NCBI RefSeq assembly: GCF_007421815.1
Contig: NZ_VLNT01000004.1
Location: forward strand, 186,001 to 250,000
From: Aeromicrobium piscarium
Lineage (GTDB): Bacteria > Actinomycetota > Actinomycetes > Propionibacteriales > Nocardioidaceae
Length of the DNA stretch: 64,000 nt
Direction of reading: 5' to 3'
Shown here: positions 7,553 to 16,715 of the stretch, piece after piece
Layout of the letters: every line of letters begins with the position of its first letter
Position numbering within the stretch: position 1 is the first letter of the stretch
Position numbers and translations under genes: made by a program
The notes under the pieces: generated by a model
The model's input: only the letters and a program-made list of their open reading frames with translations
Database searches by the model: none
What the model was told of the DNA's origin: nothing

Positions 7553-7674
7553 CGGTGATGATGCGTTGCGGTCGCTATAGCAACCGGAACGCATCGATCT
7601 TCGTCAGCGACCGAGCGGTGATGATGCGTTGTGGTCGCCATGACGACCACAACGCATCATCATCAGTCCCGCCG
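7553..7674. repeat. Long palindromic repeat, GYGGYYGCY family (copy 2, two hairpins)
   Basis: Direct copy of 6469-6593. Hairpin 1 is GATGCGTTGCGGTCGCTA (7559-7576) with its imperfect arm to 7594. Hairpin 2 is GATGATGCGTTGTGGTCG (7621-7638) with CGACCACAACGCATCATC (7645-7662), a perfect 18-bp stem around CCATGA. The right edge runs into the last codons of the neighbouring CoxG-like gene. Confidence 0.85.
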
Positions 7675-8349
7675 TAGGCGACGCCAGAGGAGGAACAGGA
7701 TGACGACTCCGGCGCCGATCGCGAGGGGCTTGCCGTAGGCCTTCACCAGGGCCGGCAGCAGCGTGCTGCCGAGGTCGAGGGGTTCGTCCTCCTGCCCGGC
7801 CGAAGCCGACGACGATGTCGCCGTCGACGCCGAGGAGGTCGCCGCCGTCGGCTGGGGGATCTCCTCCGTGTGCTCCGCGTCCTCGACGCTCTCGGCGGCG
7901 GCTGGACCGAGCTTGGTCTTCAGACAGTCGACGAACTGATCGAGCAGCTTGTCGCTGACGTCCTGGATCATGCCCCGTCCGAACTGCGCCGGCTTGCCGG
8001 TGATCGACAGCTCGGTCTCCACCCGCACGCGAGTGCCGTCACCGTCCTCGCTGAGCGTGGCCACGACATCGGCCCCCGCCGTGCCGTTGCCGCGCTTGTC
8101 CTTGCCCTTCGCCTCGATCGTCATGCGGTGCGCGGACTCGTCCTTCTCCACGAAGGTGCCCGAGCCGTTGTACACCAAGGCGATCGGACCGAGCTTGACC
8201 TTGACCGAGCCCTCGAAGCCGTTCTCATCGGCCGAGGCGACGGTCGCCCCCGGGAAGCACTGCGCCACGGACTCGATGTCGTTGAGGGCCGTCCAGGTCT
8301 CGTCGACGGTGGCCGGGACCGTGAACTCATGGGTCAGCTGCATCGCCAT
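7663..8349 (-). CDS. CoxG-like SRPBCC family protein with C-terminal membrane anchor
   Basis: 228 aa. Residues 1-150 form an SRPBCC/START-like domain (MQLTHEFTVPATVDETWTAL, then CFPGATV, KVKLGPI, GRGMIQDVSDKLLDQF). A Ser/Ala/Thr-rich linker and one membrane helix (FLLWRRLRRD end) follow. In CO dehydrogenase clusters CoxG helps attach the molybdenum hydroxylase to the membrane and electron acceptor. Its start is 1 nt past the FAD-subunit stop, so it is the last gene of the Mo-hydroxylase operon. Confidence 0.8.
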   Translation of the reverse strand: MAMQLTHEFTVPATVDETWTALNDIESVAQCFPGATVASADENGFEGSVKVKLGPIALVYNGSGTFVEKDESAHRMTIEAKGKDKRGNGTAGADVVATLSEDGDGTRVRVETELSITGKPAQFGRGMIQDVSDKLLDQFVDCLKTKLGPAAAESVEDAEHTEEIPQPTAATSSASTATSSSASAGQEDEPLDLGSTLLPALVKAYGKPLAIGAGVVILFLLWRRLRRD

Positions 8350-8350
8350 C

Positions 8351-9205
8351 TCAGACCTCCGCCGCCGCCAGCACCGCGCGCCGGGTGAGCACCGCGGCCA
8401 GGTGCCGGCGATAGTCCGCATCGCCGTTCAGGTCCGTCGGCGGATTGGTGCCATCGGCCGCGACGGCCGCTGCCTGCCGCACCGCCTCATCGGTAGCGGG
8501 CAGCCCGACCAGCGCCTCCTCGACAGCCCTCGCCCGGACTGGGGTCACGTCCATATTGGTGAGCCCGACGCGAGCCTCCGCGATGGTGCCCCCCTCGGTG
8601 CGCACCGCAGCCGCCACCGCGACGATCGGCCACTGATGCGCCACCCGCACGAACTTCTCGTAGTGGGCGCCCCAGCCCGTGTACTTGGGGATCCGCACCT
8701 CGACCAGCAACTCGTCATCGGCCATCGACGTGGTGAAGAAGTCGTCGAAGAAGTCGTCCGCGGCGATCGTGCGGCGACCACCGGGCCCGGCGACGAGGAA
8801 CTCGGCACCGAGCGCGAGCACCGGAGCACCCAGATCGCCGGCCGGATCGGCATGGGAGAGCGCCCCGCCGAAGGTCCCTCGATGACGCACCTGCGCGTCG
8901 GCGAGATGCTCGATGGCCTTGGCGATCAACGCCGCATGCTTCCGGACCAACGGATCGCCACTGACCGTGTGATGTGTCGTCGTCGCGCCGATCACGAGCG
9001 CGTCTCCGTCATCGCGGATACCGCGCAGGCCCTCGATACGGCCCACGTCGATGAGCACCTCGGGGGCGTTGAGTCGCATCCGCAGCACCGGGAGCAGGCT
9101 CTGCCCCCCGGCGATGATCTTGGCATCGTCACCGTGCTCGGCGAGGGCGGCGACCGCCTCGTCGAGCGTGGTCGGTGCCAGATAGTCGAAGTCGGCGGGA
9201 ATCAT
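8351..9205 (-). CDS. Molybdenum hydroxylase, FAD-binding subunit (CoxM/CutM type)
   Basis: 284 aa. FAD-binding PCMH fold with KIIAGGQSLLPVLRMRL near residue 30 and RHRGTFGGALSHADPAGD near 110, then the CO-dehydrogenase flavoprotein C-terminal domain. It passes electrons from the 2Fe-2S subunit through FAD to the acceptor. Start ATG 9205 overlaps the large-subunit stop by 4 nt, so the operon order is small-large-FAD-CoxG. Confidence 0.9.
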   Translation of the reverse strand: MIPADFDYLAPTTLDEAVAALAEHGDDAKIIAGGQSLLPVLRMRLNAPEVLIDVGRIEGLRGIRDDGDALVIGATTTHHTVSGDPLVRKHAALIAKAIEHLADAQVRHRGTFGGALSHADPAGDLGAPVLALGAEFLVAGPGGRRTIAADDFFDDFFTTSMADDELLVEVRIPKYTGWGAHYEKFVRVAHQWPIVAVAAAVRTEGGTIAEARVGLTNMDVTPVRARAVEEALVGLPATDEAVRQAAAVAADGTNPPTDLNGDADYRRHLAAVLTRRAVLAAAEV

Positions 9206-11613
9206 CGTGTCGCTCCTTCCGTCGCGGCGGCTGCTTGGATCGCCTGCCACACCCTCTGCGGCGTACACGGCATCCGCACATCCTCGACCCCGAGATGCCG
9301 CACCGCGTCGACCACCGCGTTGACCACGGCGGGGGTCGAGGCGATCGTGCCCGCCTCCCCGACACCCTTGGTGCCGAGCGAGTTGGTCAGCGAGGGAGTC
9401 ACGGTGTGGCCGAGATCGAAGTCGATCGTGTCGGCCGCGGTCGGCAGCAGATAGTCCACGAAGGATCCGCTGACGAGGGTGCCCGCATCGTCGTAGACGG
9501 CCTCCTCCCAGAGCGCCTGCGCGATGCCCTGGACCAGACCGCCGTGCACCTGCCCGGCGACGATCAGCGGGTTGATCACCGTGCCGACGTCGTCGACGCA
9601 GGTGTACTTGCGCATCCTGACCGCGCCGGTCTCGGTGTCGACCTCCATCGCGCACAGATGTGTGCCGTGCGGGTAGCTGAAGTTGACCGGGTCGTAGGTG
9701 GCATCGGAGTCCAGCGACGGCTCCATGTCCTCAGGGAGATCGTGCGCGGCGAACACGGCGGCCGCGATCTCCCCGATCGCCATGCCCTGGCCCGTGCCGC
9801 GCACATTGAAGCGGCCCGCGGAGAACTCGATATCGTCGACCGAGGCCTCCAGCAGATGCGCGGCGACCAGCTTGGCCTTCGCGATCACCTTGTCGGAGGC
9901 CCGGACCAGTGCTTCACCGCCGACCACCAACGACCGGGACCCGTAGGTGTCCAGCCCCTTGGCGGCGATCTGCGTATCCCCGTGCAGGACCTCGACGGCC
10001 TCGAACGGGACCCCGAGCCGGTCGGCGACGATCTGGCTGAACGCCGTCTCGTGGCCCTGCCCGTGGGCCGAGGCCCCGGTGATCACCTCGACCGTCCCCG
10101 TGGCGAGCATGCGCACGGAGGCGTGCTCCCAACCGCCGGCACCGTAGTCGAGTGATCCCAGCACCCGCGACGGTGCGAGACCGCACATCTCGGTGAAGGT
10201 CGAGATGCCGATGCCCAGCTGCACCGGATCGCCGCTCTCGCGGCGGCGCCGCTGCTCGGCGCGCAGCTCGTCGTAGCCGAACTTCTCCTTGGCGAGCGCG
10301 GTGGCGGCCTCGTAATTGCCGGAGTCGTATTCCAGGCCGGCGACGGTAGTGAACGGGAACTCCTCGTGCTTGATCCAGTTCTTCTCGCGCACTTCCAATG
10401 GGTCGGCACCCAGTTCAGCGGCGAGCTCGTCCATCATCCGTTCGATGCCGAAGGTCGCCTCGGGCCGGCCGGCGCCCCGGTAGGCGTCTGTCCACGTCTT
10501 ATTGGTGAGCACGGTCTGGCAGGCGAAGTGATAGGCCGGGAACTTGTAGATCGCATTGAACATGAAGGCCCCGAGCACCGGAACGCCTCCGCCGACGACG
10601 GCGACATAGGCCCCGAGATCGGCCAGCAGTTCGACCTTCAGGCCGGTGACAGTGCCGTCCTTCTCGGCGCTGAGCGTGAGCTTCTGCCACTGGTCACGGC
10701 CGTGGTGACCGGCCACCAGCGATTCGGACCGGGTCTCGGTGTACTTGACCGGCTTGCCGAGCCGACGGGCCAGCGCCCAGACGACCCACTCCTCCGGCGT
10801 GGTCTGCAGCTTGCCGCCGAAGCCACCGCCGACATCCGGCGCGATCACCCGGATCTTCGACTCAGGGACACCTGTGGTGGCGGCGAGCGCGAAGCGCACG
10901 ATGTGCGGGATCTGCGTGGCGGACCACATCGTGAGCTGCTCGCCGGTCGGATCGACGACGACCGAGCGCGGCTCCATGAAGGCCGGGATCAGCCGCTGCT
11001 GCCGGAACTCCCGCTCGACGACGACGCCATCCTCGCGGGCCTTGGCGATGGCCTCCTCGACATCGCCGCCGGTTCCAGCAGCGGCGGAGTCGAAGATCCA
11101 GAGCGCCGACTTGTTGGTGCCGAGGTCGGGGTGGGCGAGGGGCCCGCCGGTCTCGTCGGCGGTCGCGGCCTCCTTGAGGTCGAGCGCCGCCGGCAGCTCC
11201 TCGTAGTCGACATCGACGAGCTCGGCGGCGTCGCGTGCCGCCGTCGCCGTCCTGGCGACCACGACCGCGACGATCTCTCCGGCGAAGGCGACGCGGTCGG
11301 CCGGCATCGGCGAATGCGCCGGGGTGACCTGCTCGGGCGTGATCGGCCAGGCGTTGATGCAGGCGCCCAGCTCCTCACCGAAGTCCGCCCCGGTGAACAC
11401 GGCGGTCACATTGGGCGAGGACGCCGCCTCGCTGGTGTCGATGCCGACGATCTTGGCGTGCGCGAAGGGACTGCGCACCATCGCCACGTGCAGCATGCCC
11501 GGCAAGGTGATGTTGTCGGTCCAGCGGGTGCGGCCGGTGATCAGGCGCTGGTCTTCCTTGCGACGGCGGTCGCGGCCGATCTCGGCGACCGGGGCCTCCT
11601 CGACGGCGGTCAT
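9202..11613 (-). CDS. Molybdenum hydroxylase, molybdopterin-binding large subunit (aerobic CODH/xanthine dehydrogenase family)
   Basis: 803 aa, full length. Aldehyde oxidase/xanthine dehydrogenase domain at the N-terminus ([17 protein letters not shown]), Mo-cofactor domain with [16 protein letters not shown], and [16 protein letters not shown] containing the catalytic Glu. The active-site loop reads [10 protein letters not shown] rather than the AYRCSFR of true CO dehydrogenase, so it is a form II-type hydroxylase whose substrate is not CO by that criterion. Start ATG 11613 overlaps the small-subunit stop. Confidence 0.9.
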   Translation of the reverse strand: MTAVEEAPVAEIGRDRRRKEDQRLITGRTRWTDNITLPGMLHVAMVRSPFAHAKIVGIDTSEAASSPNVTAVFTGADFGEELGACINAWPITPEQVTPAHSPMPADRVAFAGEIVAVVVARTATAARDAAELVDVDYEELPAALDLKEAATADETGGPLAHPDLGTNKSALWIFDSAAAGTGGDVEEAIAKAREDGVVVEREFRQQRLIPAFMEPRSVVVDPTGEQLTMWSATQIPHIVRFALAATTGVPESKIRVIAPDVGGGFGGKLQTTPEEWVVWALARRLGKPVKYTETRSESLVAGHHGRDQWQKLTLSAEKDGTVTGLKVELLADLGAYVAVVGGGVPVLGAFMFNAIYKFPAYHFACQTVLTNKTWTDAYRGAGRPEATFGIERMMDELAAELGADPLEVREKNWIKHEEFPFTTVAGLEYDSGNYEAATALAKEKFGYDELRAEQRRRRESGDPVQLGIGISTFTEMCGLAPSRVLGSLDYGAGGWEHASVRMLATGTVEVITGASAHGQGHETAFSQIVADRLGVPFEAVEVLHGDTQIAAKGLDTYGSRSLVVGGEALVRASDKVIAKAKLVAAHLLEASVDDIEFSAGRFNVRGTGQGMAIGEIAAAVFAAHDLPEDMEPSLDSDATYDPVNFSYPHGTHLCAMEVDTETGAVRMRKYTCVDDVGTVINPLIVAGQVHGGLVQGIAQALWEEAVYDDAGTLVSGSFVDYLLPTAADTIDFDLGHTVTPSLTNSLGTKGVGEAGTIASTPAVVNAVVDAVRHLGVEDVRMPCTPQRVWQAIQAAAATEGATR

Positions 11614-12077
11614 GACCGCACCTCCTTCGCCGCGGTGCGTACGGCTTGGACGATATTCTGATAGCCGGTGCAGCGGCACAGATTGCCCTCGAGGCCGATC
11701 CGGATCTCGTCATCGCTGGGATCGGGATTCTCGGCGAGGAGGTCGACCGACTGCATGATCATGCCCGGCGTGCAGTAGCCGCACTGGAGGGCATGGCACT
11801 CGTGGAACGCGCGCTGCACGGGGTGGAGCTCACCGTCATCGGCGAGACCTTCGATGGTGGTGACCTCTCCCCCGTCGGCCTGCACGGCGAGCACATTGCA
11901 GGACTTCACGCTCTGCCCGTCGAGGTGGACGGTGCAGGCACCGCAGTTGCTGGTGTCACAGCCGACCACGGTGCCGGTCTTGCCGAGGGTCTGGCGCAGG
12001 TAGTGCACCAGCAGGGTGCGGGGGGCGACATCGTCGCTGACCGTGGCTCCGTCGACGGTCATCGTGATCCTGGTCAT
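11610..12077 (-). CDS. Molybdenum hydroxylase, 2Fe-2S small subunit (CoxS/CutS type)
   Basis: 155 aa. N-terminal plant-type ferredoxin cluster ligands [16 protein letters not shown] and C-terminal cluster QCGYCTPGM plus NLCRCTGYQ are all intact. It relays electrons from the molybdenum site to FAD. ATG 12077 has AGGAG upstream. It is the first gene of the operon; its 5' region carries a long hairpin shared with the regulator's 3' end. Confidence 0.92.
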   Translation of the reverse strand: MTRITMTVDGATVSDDVAPRTLLVHYLRQTLGKTGTVVGCDTSNCGACTVHLDGQSVKSCNVLAVQADGGEVTTIEGLADDGELHPVQRAFHECHALQCGYCTPGMIMQSVDLLAENPDPSDDEIRIGLEGNLCRCTGYQNIVQAVRTAAKEVRS

Positions 12078-12201
12078 GGGGCGGCTCCTGAGCGTTGTCA
12101 GTGTGATGGACCTCACACTAGGCGCCGGCAGGTTGGCGAACGGTTGGCCAGGGAGCCCTTAGTCACCCGCCCCCCGTCCACTCACCCGCCCGTCCCAGGT
12201 T

Positions 12202-12286
12202 CGCGAGTGGTGCGAATTCGCCCTGATATCGGCGTTTGCCGGGCGAATCTGCACCACTCGCGGGCAGAATTGCACCACTCGCTGCC
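12202..12286. repeat. Intergenic hairpin, GAGTGGTGC family
   Basis: Arm 12202-12223 (CGCGAGTGGTGCGAATTCGC plus CC) pairs with 12241-12262 at 20 of 22 positions around a 17-nt loop. A third half-unit with GCACCACTCGC lies at 12263-12286, bracketed by GGCAG/CTGCC. It sits between the regulator's stop and the hydroxylase operon promoter, both reading leftwards. Confidence 0.75.
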
Positions 12287-12312
12287 GCCCTGCCGCGGGC
12301 CACGAGGGTCGC

Positions 12313-13557
12313 TCAGCCCAGATGACGTGACCGGGCGACCGCGAGGCGAGCCTTCAGCAGGGCACGACTGGGATGGGGGGCCGAGCCCATAGCCCTCAGC
12401 CCCGCCTCGATGACCTCGCTGTCGTGCGGGACGAGCTCGCTGTAGCGCACGACGGCCGCCGGATTCGGATCGGCCAGCAACGCCTCACGTATCGCCACTG
12501 CGACGACCTCTCCCAGCTCCATCAGCACCGGGGACTCCGTGCCGGGCATCAGGTCGCCGCGATAGGCGTGGACCGCCTCGCTGACCCGCCCGGCCCGGAG
12601 CAGATCGAGCACGGTCTCGACATCGGTCTGCACCGGCATCATCAGTCGATAGGGGCGCGATGCCAGCTGTCCGGAGAGGGCACCGCGCAGATGCGAGACC
12701 TCGACCTTCAACGTGGAGAGGGTGACCGCGGCATCGCCGTAGAGCAGGGCATGCAACTGATCGAGGCTCAGGCCGTCGGGGTGGAGCGCGAGCAGGGCGA
12801 GGATCTCGGTCTGCCTCCGGCTGAGCAGCAGCCGTGCTCCGTCGAGCCGCACCTCGACCGCGCCGAGCAGCGTGAGATCCAGTCCCGGCTCCCCGAGCTC
12901 CGCTTCGTCCGCGGCGGCAGGGGCACCCCGCGCGGGGAGCGCCGACTCGACGAGCCGGGCGAGCACCCGCGCCGTGGCGAGACCGATCGGATGGGTCCGG
13001 TCCCAGGTCGTCGAGAGATCGACGACCCCGAGCTGCTCCCCCGTGACCGGATCGCGCACCGGTGCCGCCCAGCACACCCAGTTGTGCACCATCGGCGCAT
13101 AGTGCTCGGCGCTGAAGACCATGCTCGGCACGCCGAGCCGATTGGCCAGGTCGAGCGCATTGGTGCCGGCGGATCTGTCGTCCCAGCGACCCGCCGGCAC
13201 GAAGTTGACGCTCTCGGCCTTGCGTCGCATGACCCGGCCGCCGTAGGTCCAGAGGATCCGGCTCTCGGGATCCGTGACGGCGACGACGAGGTCGCCGTCC
13301 TCCGCCGTCCGGCGAAGTTCGGCCTCGATCCGCTCGACCGCGGCCTGTAGAGGGGATTCACGCCAGTAGGCCAGCGCCTCGCCTTCGTCGGCCAAGGGCG
13401 CTTCGCCGATCCGCTCGACATCGGCCTGCTCGGATCGTCGCCAGCTGCTCAGGATCTCCGGCCGCACCAGGTCTTCGGCGGCATCGCCCTGCTCGACGAA
13501 GGACGTCCAGGCGCGCATCGCCCGCACGCGCCTCGCCTGAAGCTCCGCCTGCTCCAT
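12313..13557 (-). CDS. GAF-domain transcriptional regulator with C-terminal winged helix
   Basis: 414 aa. N-terminal half resembles the acetoin-type (AcoR) sensory region: EILSSWRRSEQADVERI, then a GAF domain about residues 60-210 (DRSAGTNALDLANRLGVP, VHNWVCWAAPVRDPVTGEQLGV). There is no sigma-54 AAA+ domain. Instead residues about 235-320 form an OmpR/SARP-like winged helix (LSRRQTEILALLALHPDG). It probably senses a small ligand and controls the adjoining Mo-hydroxylase operon. The start is leaderless-like: TAGAGT ends 6 nt before ATG. Confidence 0.75.
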   Translation of the reverse strand: MEQAELQARRVRAMRAWTSFVEQGDAAEDLVRPEILSSWRRSEQADVERIGEAPLADEGEALAYWRESPLQAAVERIEAELRRTAEDGDLVVAVTDPESRILWTYGGRVMRRKAESVNFVPAGRWDDRSAGTNALDLANRLGVPSMVFSAEHYAPMVHNWVCWAAPVRDPVTGEQLGVVDLSTTWDRTHPIGLATARVLARLVESALPARGAPAAADEAELGEPGLDLTLLGAVEVRLDGARLLLSRRQTEILALLALHPDGLSLDQLHALLYGDAAVTLSTLKVEVSHLRGALSGQLASRPYRLMMPVQTDVETVLDLLRAGRVSEAVHAYRGDLMPGTESPVLMELGEVVAVAIREALLADPNPAAVVRYSELVPHDSEVIEAGLRAMGSAPHPSRALLKARLAVARSRHLG

Positions 13558-13563
13558 GGACCA

Positions 13564-13569
13564 ACTCTA
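13564..13569 (-). promoter_or_regulatory. -10 box (TAGAGT) for a leaderless start
   Basis: On the minus strand TAGAGT is followed by 6 nt and then the ATG at 13557 of the GAF regulator. Confidence 0.5.
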
Positions 13570-13615
13570 GGAGCATTCGCCGCTTCTTCCCAGATGTGGC
13601 CGGGGTGGACGATCT

Positions 13616-15202
13616 TCAGCCGAGGAGGATGCCGGGGTTGAGGATGCCGACCGGGTCGAGCTCCCGCTTCGCCCCGGACAAAGCCGCCGCGAACAGATCG
13701 GGACGCTGGCGGTCGTACCAGGGTCGGTGGTCGCGGCCGACCGCGTGATGGTGCGTGATCGTGCCACACGCCCTGTTGATCGCCTCGCCGACCGCGACCT
13801 TGATCTCGTCCCACTGCTCGACCGTGCTGCCCCAGGTGCCGGCGGCGTAGACCCCGAAATAGGGCGCCGGACCGTCGGGATAGACGTGCGTGAACCGGCA
13901 GGTGACCACGCCGGGCACGCCCAGGGAGCGCATCGCCTCCTCCGCGGCTGCCGTGACGCCCGCGCGCAGATCGTCGTAGCGGTCCCACGTGCACGCGGTC
14001 TCGAAGGTCTCCACGATCATCGACCGCGCCGCCAACGCATCACGCTGGTAGGGCATGCGCAGGAAGGCCGAGCGCCAGGCATCCGAGGCTCCGCTGCGAG
14101 CCACCTCGTCCGCGCTGTCGGTGTAGCGGGGCGGTTCGGTCAGCGAGCCACCGTGGTCGCGGCAGATCTCGACCGCACGCTCCATCCACGGCTCCAGCGG
14201 ATGATCGGCGGACTCGAAGCCCAGCACGAGGATCGCCGACGAGGCGCCCGCGTTGATCGCCGCCTCGACCGCATCGAGGAAGCGGCAGTTCGCCGGCTGC
14301 AGGCCGGACTGGGCGATCGTGCGCACGGCCCGCACGCCGGCATTCTCGTCGGTGAAGGACACGGTGGCAGCAGCACGCCAGCGCGGGCGTTCTCGGATCC
14401 GCATCCACGCCCGCGTGACGACTCCGAGCGCCCCCTCGGAGCCGAGGATCAGCCGATCCGGTGACGGTCCGGCGCCAGAGCCCGGCAGCCGCCGCGACTC
14501 CATCGCGCCCCTCGGCGTGACCGTGCGGACGGACTCGACGAGATCGTCGATATGGGTCGGTCCGGTGGCGAAGTGACCGCCGGCTCGGGTCGCGATCCAG
14601 CCGCCGAGGGTCGAGAACTCGAAGGACTGTGGGTAGAAGCGCAGGGTGTATCCGTAGGGGCGCAGCTGCTCCTCGAGCTCGGGACCGAGCGCACCAGCCT
14701 CGATCAGCGCCGCCTGGCTGGTGGCGTCGACCTCGAGCACCCGCGACATCTCCCGCAGGTCGAGGCTCACCACTCCGGCATCGTGAGCGAAGCGTGGCTC
14801 GACGCCGCCGACCACCGACGTGCCCCCGCCGAACGGCACGACCGCGATCCCTCTATCGGTGCACCAATCGAGAACAGCTGCCACGTCGGCCTCACTGCGC
14901 GGTCGCACCACCAGATCCGGTACATGGTCGAATCGTCCGAGCAGCGCTCGGACGACGTCGCGGAAGGCCTGCCCGTGCGCGTGGGACAGCCGGTCGACGT
15001 GGTCATCGGAGCAGAGGTGCGCGAGGGTCACCGGAGCCTCGACCCGCGAGGCCGGCACGGCGATGGCGCGCGGATCCGGGGGCTCGTGTGCCGTCAGGTC
15101 GGCGCCCGGCAGCAGCTGGCCGACATTCGCCGCCAGAACCTCGGCCTCGGACGAGCTCAGGGCATCCTCCGTCGTGCCCCAGCCCCACCATGAACGCCCC
15201 AT
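13616..15202 (-). CDS. FAD-binding oxidase, alkyldihydroxyacetonephosphate synthase-like
   Basis: 528 aa. N-terminal WWGWGTTEDAL and the PCMH FAD domain (VVPFGGGTSVVGGVEP, then GGWIATRAGGHFATGPTHIDD) match the AGPS-like branch of the VAO family. The C-terminus has a HHHAVGRDHRPWY His cluster and LDPVGILNPG. Plant and animal AGPS makes ether lipid precursors. The role of actinobacterial homologues is not settled. Start ATG 15202 follows AGGAGG. It is divergent from a TetR regulator over a palindrome and is likely repressed by it. Confidence 0.8.
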   Translation of the reverse strand: MGRSWWGWGTTEDALSSSEAEVLAANVGQLLPGADLTAHEPPDPRAIAVPASRVEAPVTLAHLCSDDHVDRLSHAHGQAFRDVVRALLGRFDHVPDLVVRPRSEADVAAVLDWCTDRGIAVVPFGGGTSVVGGVEPRFAHDAGVVSLDLREMSRVLEVDATSQAALIEAGALGPELEEQLRPYGYTLRFYPQSFEFSTLGGWIATRAGGHFATGPTHIDDLVESVRTVTPRGAMESRRLPGSGAGPSPDRLILGSEGALGVVTRAWMRIRERPRWRAAATVSFTDENAGVRAVRTIAQSGLQPANCRFLDAVEAAINAGASSAILVLGFESADHPLEPWMERAVEICRDHGGSLTEPPRYTDSADEVARSGASDAWRSAFLRMPYQRDALAARSMIVETFETACTWDRYDDLRAGVTAAAEEAMRSLGVPGVVTCRFTHVYPDGPAPYFGVYAAGTWGSTVEQWDEIKVAVGEAINRACGTITHHHAVGRDHRPWYDRQRPDLFAAALSGAKRELDPVGILNPGILLG

Positions 15203-15212
15203 TACAGCCTCC

Positions 15213-15251
15213 TGAACTGACGTATGCGTAAGTTACGTAGGCGTCAGTTCA
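15213..15251. promoter_or_regulatory. Palindromic operator between the AGPS-like gene and the TetR gene
   Basis: Perfect 10-bp arms TGAACTGACG (15213-15222) and CGTCAGTTCA (15242-15251), with further ACGTA symmetry inside. It overlaps the probable -35 region of the TetR gene and lies directly before the AGPS-like ribosome-binding site. It fits autoregulation and repression by the TetR protein. Confidence 0.7.
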
Positions 15252-15254
15252 TCG

Positions 15255-15260
15255 TAGACT
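15255..15260 (+). promoter_or_regulatory. -10 box (TAGACT) for a leaderless start
   Basis: TAGACT followed by 6 nt and ATG 15267. TTACGT at 15233-15238, inside the operator, is a candidate -35 with a 16-nt spacer. Confidence 0.55.
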
Positions 15261-15266
15261 GGCCGC

Positions 15267-15881
15267 ATGCGCAAGTCCCCTTCGCCGGCCACCGGCACCA
15301 AAGGCGTCCCGAGAGCGGAGCGTGAGGCCGAGATCCTCGATGCCGCGTGCCGGGAGTTCGGCGAGCAGGGCTACGAGCACGGGTCCGTCGCCCGCATCGC
15401 CGCAGCCTGCGACATCTCGCGCGCCTTGGTGTACGAGTACTTCGGATCGCGCGACGGACTGCACGAGAGATGCGTGCGGGCGGTCGGCGATCCACTCGTC
15501 ACCGCCGTGACAGCGGCTCAGACGAGCCCCGACCCCGGCATCCGAGCGCAGGCGACGATCTCGGCGATCCTGATGGAGCTGGAGGAGCGCCGGTCCGACT
15601 GGCACCTGATCTACGACCCGACGCTTCCCCGGAGCGCGGCCGGGTACGCGGTCGCCCAGGGCTACCGCGAGCGTCTGAACCGCCTCGGGGCCGAAGGGGT
15701 CCGGGCGGTGAACGACACCCGCGACGCGCTGGACCTCAGCCTGCTCACACACCTCTGGTACGGCACGGTCAGCTCGACGATCTCCTGGTGGCAACGGCAT
15801 CCCGACGAGAGCGCGGCCTCGCTCGCGGACCGATGGCACCGGTTGTTCGCCGACGGAGCATCAGCCCCGACGACCGGATAG
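15267..15881 (+). CDS. TetR/AcrR family transcriptional regulator
   Basis: 204 aa. N-terminal TetR HTH: REAEILDAACREFGEQGYEH then SVARIAAACDISRALVYEYFG. The variable C-terminal ligand domain gives no clue to the inducer. It is transcribed away from the AGPS-like oxidase with a 39-bp operator in between, so it most likely controls that gene and itself. Confidence 0.9.
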   Translation: MRKSPSPATGTKGVPRAEREAEILDAACREFGEQGYEHGSVARIAAACDISRALVYEYFGSRDGLHERCVRAVGDPLVTAVTAAQTSPDPGIRAQATISAILMELEERRSDWHLIYDPTLPRSAAGYAVAQGYRERLNRLGAEGVRAVNDTRDALDLSLLTHLWYGTVSSTISWWQRHPDESAASLADRWHRLFADGASAPTTG

Positions 15882-15888
15882 GCGAGGC

Positions 15889-15936
15889 GCGGTAGCTCGT
15901 CCTCATCGCGCGGGTTTGAGGTTGCCCAGCTACCGC
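15889..15936. repeat. Intergenic hairpin after the TetR gene
   Basis: Arms GCGGTAGCT (15889-15897) and AGCTACCGC (15928-15936) are perfect; inner CCTCA/TGAGG pair at 15901-15905 and 15917-15921. It may be a distant relative of the GGTGAG hairpins and may terminate the TetR transcript. Confidence 0.5.
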
Positions 15937-15968
15937 CACCGATCGGGACGATCCGCGCGGGCCGCCGC

Positions 15969-15974
15969 TAGGGT
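15969..15974 (+). promoter_or_regulatory. -10 box (TAGGGT) for a leaderless start
   Basis: TAGGGT ends 6 nt before GTG 15981. Confidence 0.45.
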
Positions 15975-15980
15975 GTCAGT

Positions 15981-16355
15981 GTGAGTGCTGAGGACCGTCG
16001 TGGACGCGTCGCGCGCTGGATGCTTCCCGGAGGCACGGAGCCCGATCCGCGGTTCACCCTCGCCAACGAGCGCACCTTCCTGGCCTGGATCCGCACAGCA
16101 CTCGCCTTCATCGCCGCTGGGGTCGCCCTCGAGGCCTTCGGCGGCGACCTCTTCCACGACGACATCCGCCTGGCGGCGTCCCTCGTCGCGGTGGTGATCG
16201 GCCTGATCATCGCCGCGACCTCGCTCTTCCGCTGGCGGCGGGTCGAGTCGAGCCTGCGCCACCACACCCCCCTGCCGTGGCCCGCCCTGTTGCCGCTGCT
16301 GGCCCTCGGCACCGCACTCGCCGCCGGTGTCGTGCTCGGCCTGGTACTCGCATGA
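15981..16355 (+). CDS. DUF202 / YidH family membrane protein (first of two)
   Basis: 124 aa. The signature FTLANERTFLAWIRTALAF is at residues 26-44, followed by membrane helices at about 41-56, 65-83 and 98-122. YidH-type proteins are small inner-membrane proteins of unknown function. Many actinobacteria encode them as tandem pairs, as here with the next gene 19 nt away. Confidence 0.85.
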   Translation: MSAEDRRGRVARWMLPGGTEPDPRFTLANERTFLAWIRTALAFIAAGVALEAFGGDLFHDDIRLAASLVAVVIGLIIAATSLFRWRRVESSLRHHTPLPWPALLPLLALGTALAAGVVLGLVLA

Positions 16356-16374
16356 CCTCCCTACGAGTCGAGAC

Positions 16375-16674
16375 ATGACCGCCGAGACCCAGCCCGAGCG
16401 CACCACCCTGGCGTGGTCACGCACCTCGCTCGCCCTGCTGGTGGTGAGCGCGTTGTTCCTGCGGTGGCTGCCGTCGGCCGGATGGATCGCGGTCCTGCCG
16501 GTGCTGGTCAGCGGATTGTTCGCCCTGGCCATCACGACGACCCGCCGCGCCGGGCCGGTCCCGCTGGTCGACACCGCGGCCGATCTGGCGGTATCCCGCA
16601 TCCTGCTGACCAGTCTCGCTACCGGGATTCTCGCCCTCACCGCCGCCATCGCGGTCATCATCGCGGCCACCTGA
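16375..16674 (+). CDS. DUF202 family membrane protein (second of two)
   Basis: 99 aa with ERTTLAWSRTSLALL near the N-terminus and three predicted membrane helices. It is the shorter partner of the preceding gene; the pair probably form one membrane complex. ATG 16375 gives the family's usual N-terminus; the longer frame runs into the preceding gene. Confidence 0.8.
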   Translation: MTAETQPERTTLAWSRTSLALLVVSALFLRWLPSAGWIAVLPVLVSGLFALAITTTRRAGPVPLVDTAADLAVSRILLTSLATGILALTAAIAVIIAAT

Positions 16675-16698
16675 GCGATTTCCCCACCGGCCGGAATG

Positions 16699-16715
16699 TG
16701 ACATCATCGATGTCA
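16699..16715. promoter_or_regulatory. Small palindrome at the hydrolase start
   Basis: TGACATCATCGATGTCA is an inverted repeat with 6-bp arms ending in the start codon region of the next gene. It could be an operator or chance. Confidence 0.35.

Noticed and set aside
6469-7674. A CRISPR-like array from the repeated GATGCGTTGTGGTCG units
   Set aside because: Units are palindromic pairs in only two blocks, separated by a gene and with no regular spacers; no cas genes are present.
9202-11613. True aerobic CO dehydrogenase (CoxL form I)
   Set aside because: The active-site loop is AYRGAGR, not AYRCSFR with its copper-binding Cys.
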